Notes under the pieces: generated by a model
What the model was told of the DNA's origin: nothing
Database searches by the model: none
The model's input: the letters and a program-made list of their open reading frames with translations, nothing else
NCBI RefSeq assembly: GCF_009870125.1
Contig: NC_046683.1
Coordinates: 64,681,869-64,745,868 of the forward strand
Length of the DNA: 64,000 bases
Reading direction: 5' to 3'
From: Drosophila pseudoobscura
Lineage: Eukaryota > Arthropoda > Insecta > Diptera > Drosophilidae
Program-made: the position numbers and the translations under genes
Shown: positions 60,830 through 64,000 of the stretch, piece by piece
Layout of the letters: the number at the start of each line of letters is the position of its first letter
How positions within the stretch are numbered: the stretch's first letter is position 1

Positions 60830-63070
60830 GTTCCTGCGTTTTTAAAAACAAACTGTAAAAAATCGACCGGTTGCAGCAACAAACAGCGCGCAGAGAGAAC
60901 AACTTTTGTCTGTTACGCTCTCTGAAAACGCCGCTCTCTCGAGGCAAAAACTGAAACTGAAATGCTCGGCGTGCGTGACAATGTGGGCGCTTTTGTCTTT
61001 TTTCTTTGTGTGTGTGTTTTTGTTTCAGGTATTACAGAATTGTGGGTGCGCTTGTTAAGAGAATGTTTTGCTGACAGAAAAAAAAGACTTAATATTAATA
61101 AACACTCTGAGTAATGTGCCAAATTTCATATTACTGTTTGTTGTGGTTTGTGTGAACAGTTTGAAGGGTATTCATACAGCGACCTATCTCCGTTTTTTCT
61201 TCCATCAGCTGAAACACTTTCCAATTGCCGTTTATTTGTGTTCCACTGATTTGCTTTCCGTTCTGTTCTTGAGTTTGCTGTACCATGAAGTTGATTTTGT
61301 TCGTGGATGTATTACTTTGTCTAGTGGAGTTTTATGTGTTGCCTTAAGTTTAATAACTAAATACTATTTAGCAGTGTAAGTGACTAGTCTAATTTATACT
61401 GTGCTACGCCGCATTTAGTGAGAGAATTCTCTGCTGGAACACTTTTCAAGTTTGTCTGTTTGTCTGTTTTGCGCTCATTTGCTTTCGGCGCGGTTCTCGC
61501 GGGTTCGTGTTTTGTTCTCTCTGTTCTCATTTCGCAGAGACATTGAACTTGCCCGCACAGTGGAGCGGAATGCATACAAAATTGCCATTTGACGATGGCT
61601 CGTAAAGTAATTTCCTATCGCCGGCTATCAGGAGGAACTTCCAAATATTTGCACAGCCGGGCAGCCAGGCCATGGAGATTGCAACATGTTGGCCGAATAT
61701 GGGCAGCGGCGAGAGCGGTGCAACACATGTTGCCAAGCTGGCAGCCGGTTGCCTTTGGCTGCTGCTGCTGCTGATGCTGTGGTGGCTGGAACGGCGACAA
61801 CAAGTGGACGTTGAAAATATGCGACAGCAATTATCTCTGGCAACAAGCGGTCCATAGCCATATAGCATATAGTATATCCATATGCTGTCGCCTGCTCGGA
61901 TTTGCGCACGACTTTCGCTTACCATTCCAGGCCGTTGTCATTGTTGTTGCTGCTGCTGCTGCGGCGGCTGCTGCGGCTGTTGTCGTCAGTCTGTTGCAGC
62001 TGCTGTCAATCTGTTGGCCGTTTTCTGCCACTGCCGCTGCTGCTGCTGCAAAACAACAAAAATTTCCATGTGTCATTTCAAAAATGCAAATATGGACATG
62101 ATCTGGTGCTCTGACTTCTGCTCCTGCTCCTTATGTCTGTGCTGTGCTGTGCTTTGCTTTGCTGTGCTGTCTTCCAACAATCCCATCCGACCCGATCCCA
62201 TCGTCTCTGCATCCTCCACATGTCCGACTCGTCAGGCGATCAAGCAGCCCCAACTGACAGCCAAGTGACGTCTAAATTTTGTTCAACGAAATGATTATAA
62301 AGGCATTTATGCATGCGTAGTCACAGCCAGAGTTCCAGCAACGGCAACAGCAACAGCTCCTAGCCATGTCCAAAGCTCGATGAATTCCGATCCCATATCA
62401 ATGGGATTGTTGTACCCTTGAAAAGGGTATTACGATTTAAACCACATGTCTGCCACATTATCTATAAAAAGTATGACAATTCTTGATCAGAGATCCATTT
62501 CTCTGCAACTTTCTGCAGTACCTTCTCTGAATCCGAATAGTCGGTGGTAAGAGCACCCCTGTTTTTCCCTGTTCGCTCTGAAAGGGTATCTTAAGTCTCC
62601 ACTCTCAAATGATGGCTATTCTCTCTGGTTGCAATTGATTTGTAGCTGCCCAATGTCCCTCCACCCCGGTCGTCGTAGTCTGTCAATTGTCAATGTTTGT
62701 ATTCAAATTTTGCAGTCAGAGGTTCGTTTCATGTTTATTATGGCCAGGCCAGGCCCGGGCCCGAGCCAGTGCCAGGGCCAGTAGCGATTTATGAAGGCTT
62801 TGTTTGGGCCCTAGAACATTACTTTCACAAGTAGGAATTTTATGATATTCTTCCCAATTTATGAAGGGGTCTTTTCCAAAATTATAGCCTCGAACTAGGA
62901 GGAAACTATTGGTACAATATCTGCGGGCTCAATGCTTGAGACAAATAAATAACAAACTATCACAAGTGATTATGTTATAACTTAAATTCTAACGCCCCAT
63001 AAATGGCAAATGCAATTGCTGTTGACGGCATTAAAACGTTGGCCATAAAATGTTGCTGTCGTCGTTTGTG

Positions 63071-63101
<31 letters not shown>

Positions 63102-63687
63102 ATTGTTATAACAAATTTGCATAATTATGCCGCTTATCTTGGCCATATGTCTGGGCCATAGAGCCGACAGTCGGACGATGGACTTGCACTTGGCGCTGGG
63201 TAAAACTTGTAGATGTCTGCAACACGCGCCGGCAATCGACAGCGGCACAGCGGCAGCATAGGTGGAAGCACTAGTACGAGTGGTAGTTGCAACTGCAACA
63301 CCCACACGTATTTTGTCTGGCATTGTTCACCAAGCGGATGCCACTAAAACCGTGCTGCAGCCATGAAAACTGAAAATGTTGCTGTTGTTGCTGTTGCTGT
63401 TGCTGTTGCTGCTGTGTTAATTGCTGTTGGCTGTGGCAGTTGCAGTTTGTGGCAGCAACATAATAAATTACCAGCTAAGACTGAGAAAAAACAGTTAGTT
63501 GACATTGACGCACTGCGAATCATAAAAACTGACAACAAATTGATTGCCAATCAGCAACATGAACACGACAGCAACAGCAGCCAGTGCCAGTGCCAGTGTT
63601 GCGGCTGCTTCTGCTGCTGCAACAATTGCAGGTGTCAATGAATGTTGCAAATAAGGAAAAGCGCGACAAGCGTTGCAACAGGAGGCA

Positions 63688-63719
<32 letters not shown>

Positions 63720-64000
63720 GGAGAGAGCTAAAGAGAGTAGAGAAAAAAGCTAATTGACCAATGCCAATTGCTGCTAATGTGGCCAGTTATTATGTCAAAC
63801 GGTCAGCCAAGAGTTGTTGCCACTGCCACTGCCACTGCGCCTGGTCTTGGCCTAATTGAATTGGCCAACCTGGACAATTGTCACGCAGCTGCCACCATCT
63901 AAAGAGGCAGCCCCAGCCACAGGCACAGCCGCATCCATGGGACCAACTGCTGCGATACAGTTTGGCAACCCACACGCCGGACAGACTACCGGACTCTCCG
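60830..64000. other. Non-coding region to the window end
   Basis: The first about 200 bp should be the promoter of the MADF-BESS gene (CTCTCT/GAGA words near 60915-60945). 61700-62100 and 63040-63450 are rich in GCT/CAG/TTG triplet repeats. 62970-63190 looks like a conserved regulatory block (ATAAAT, GATAA and TAATTA words). No coding exon is supported. Confidence 0.45.
62405..62600. mobile_element. Degenerate INE-1/DINE-1-like fragment
   Basis: Shows TACCCTTGAAAAGGGTA, then AAGTATGACAATTCTTGATC and a later AAGGGTATC, resembling a decayed version of the element at 51.4 kb. Boundaries uncertain. Confidence 0.45.

Noticed and set aside
1-64000. tRNA, rRNA or known microRNA genes
   Set aside because: I looked for B-box words and remembered microRNA sequences on both strands and found none convincing; a covariance-model search would be decisive.

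Overview
This is eukaryotic insect DNA. It looks like Drosophila: short introns of 59-81 bp with GT/AG ends, MADF-BESS, THAP and CENP-B-type DNA-binding proteins, Drosophila core-promoter motifs (motif 1, DRE, the AWCAGCTGWT E-box), INE-1/DINE-1-like repeat fragments, and very abundant microsatellites. Gene content (a divergent Rab resembling RabX6, a Vti1a SNARE and two tandem serine carboxypeptidases) recalls, from memory, the left-arm 3L (Muller D) neighbourhood of D. melanogaster around 62A. The microsatellite load would fit an obscura-group species. Species and chromosome are inferences.

Layout. 0.6-15 kb is gene-dense: a MADF-BESS regulator (minus), a CENP-B-type DNA-binding protein (minus), two tandem secreted serine carboxypeptidases (minus), RabX6-like GTPase (plus, divergent from the second carboxypeptidase), Vti1a SNARE (minus, convergent with the GTPase), a degenerate coding-like stretch, and a THAP+CENP-B fusion protein (minus). 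15-26.9 kb is gene-free and rich in simple repeats. 26.9-28.8 kb holds a third CENP-B-type gene with a duplicated DNA-binding module. 30.5-33.95 kb is a large inverted repeat: two 1,321-bp arms, apparently identical, around a 791-bp spacer. Each arm carries the same divergent pair of small cuticle-type secreted protein genes, so there are four genes in all. 34-59.7 kb is about 25 kb with no convincing gene; it holds enhancer-like DNA, microsatellites, INE-1-like scraps, a possible broken gene next to the inverted-repeat edge, and one orphan promoter-like motif cluster at 43.2 kb. A second MADF-BESS gene (minus) lies at 59.7-60.8 kb, followed by non-coding DNA to the end.

Themes. The most striking structure is the palindromic cuticle-gene array. 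Its arms match completely wherever I compared them, while a short homologous stretch just inside them has diverged, which suggests gene conversion between the arms. The second theme is a local family of three regulators built from domesticated transposase DNA-binding domains (CENP-B HTH, THAP). They share a short C-terminal module and a short motif after the HTH that I cannot assign to a named domain. Five of the genes encode sequence-specific DNA-binding proteins; the carboxypeptidases, GTPase and SNARE belong to secretory or endo-lysosomal biology.
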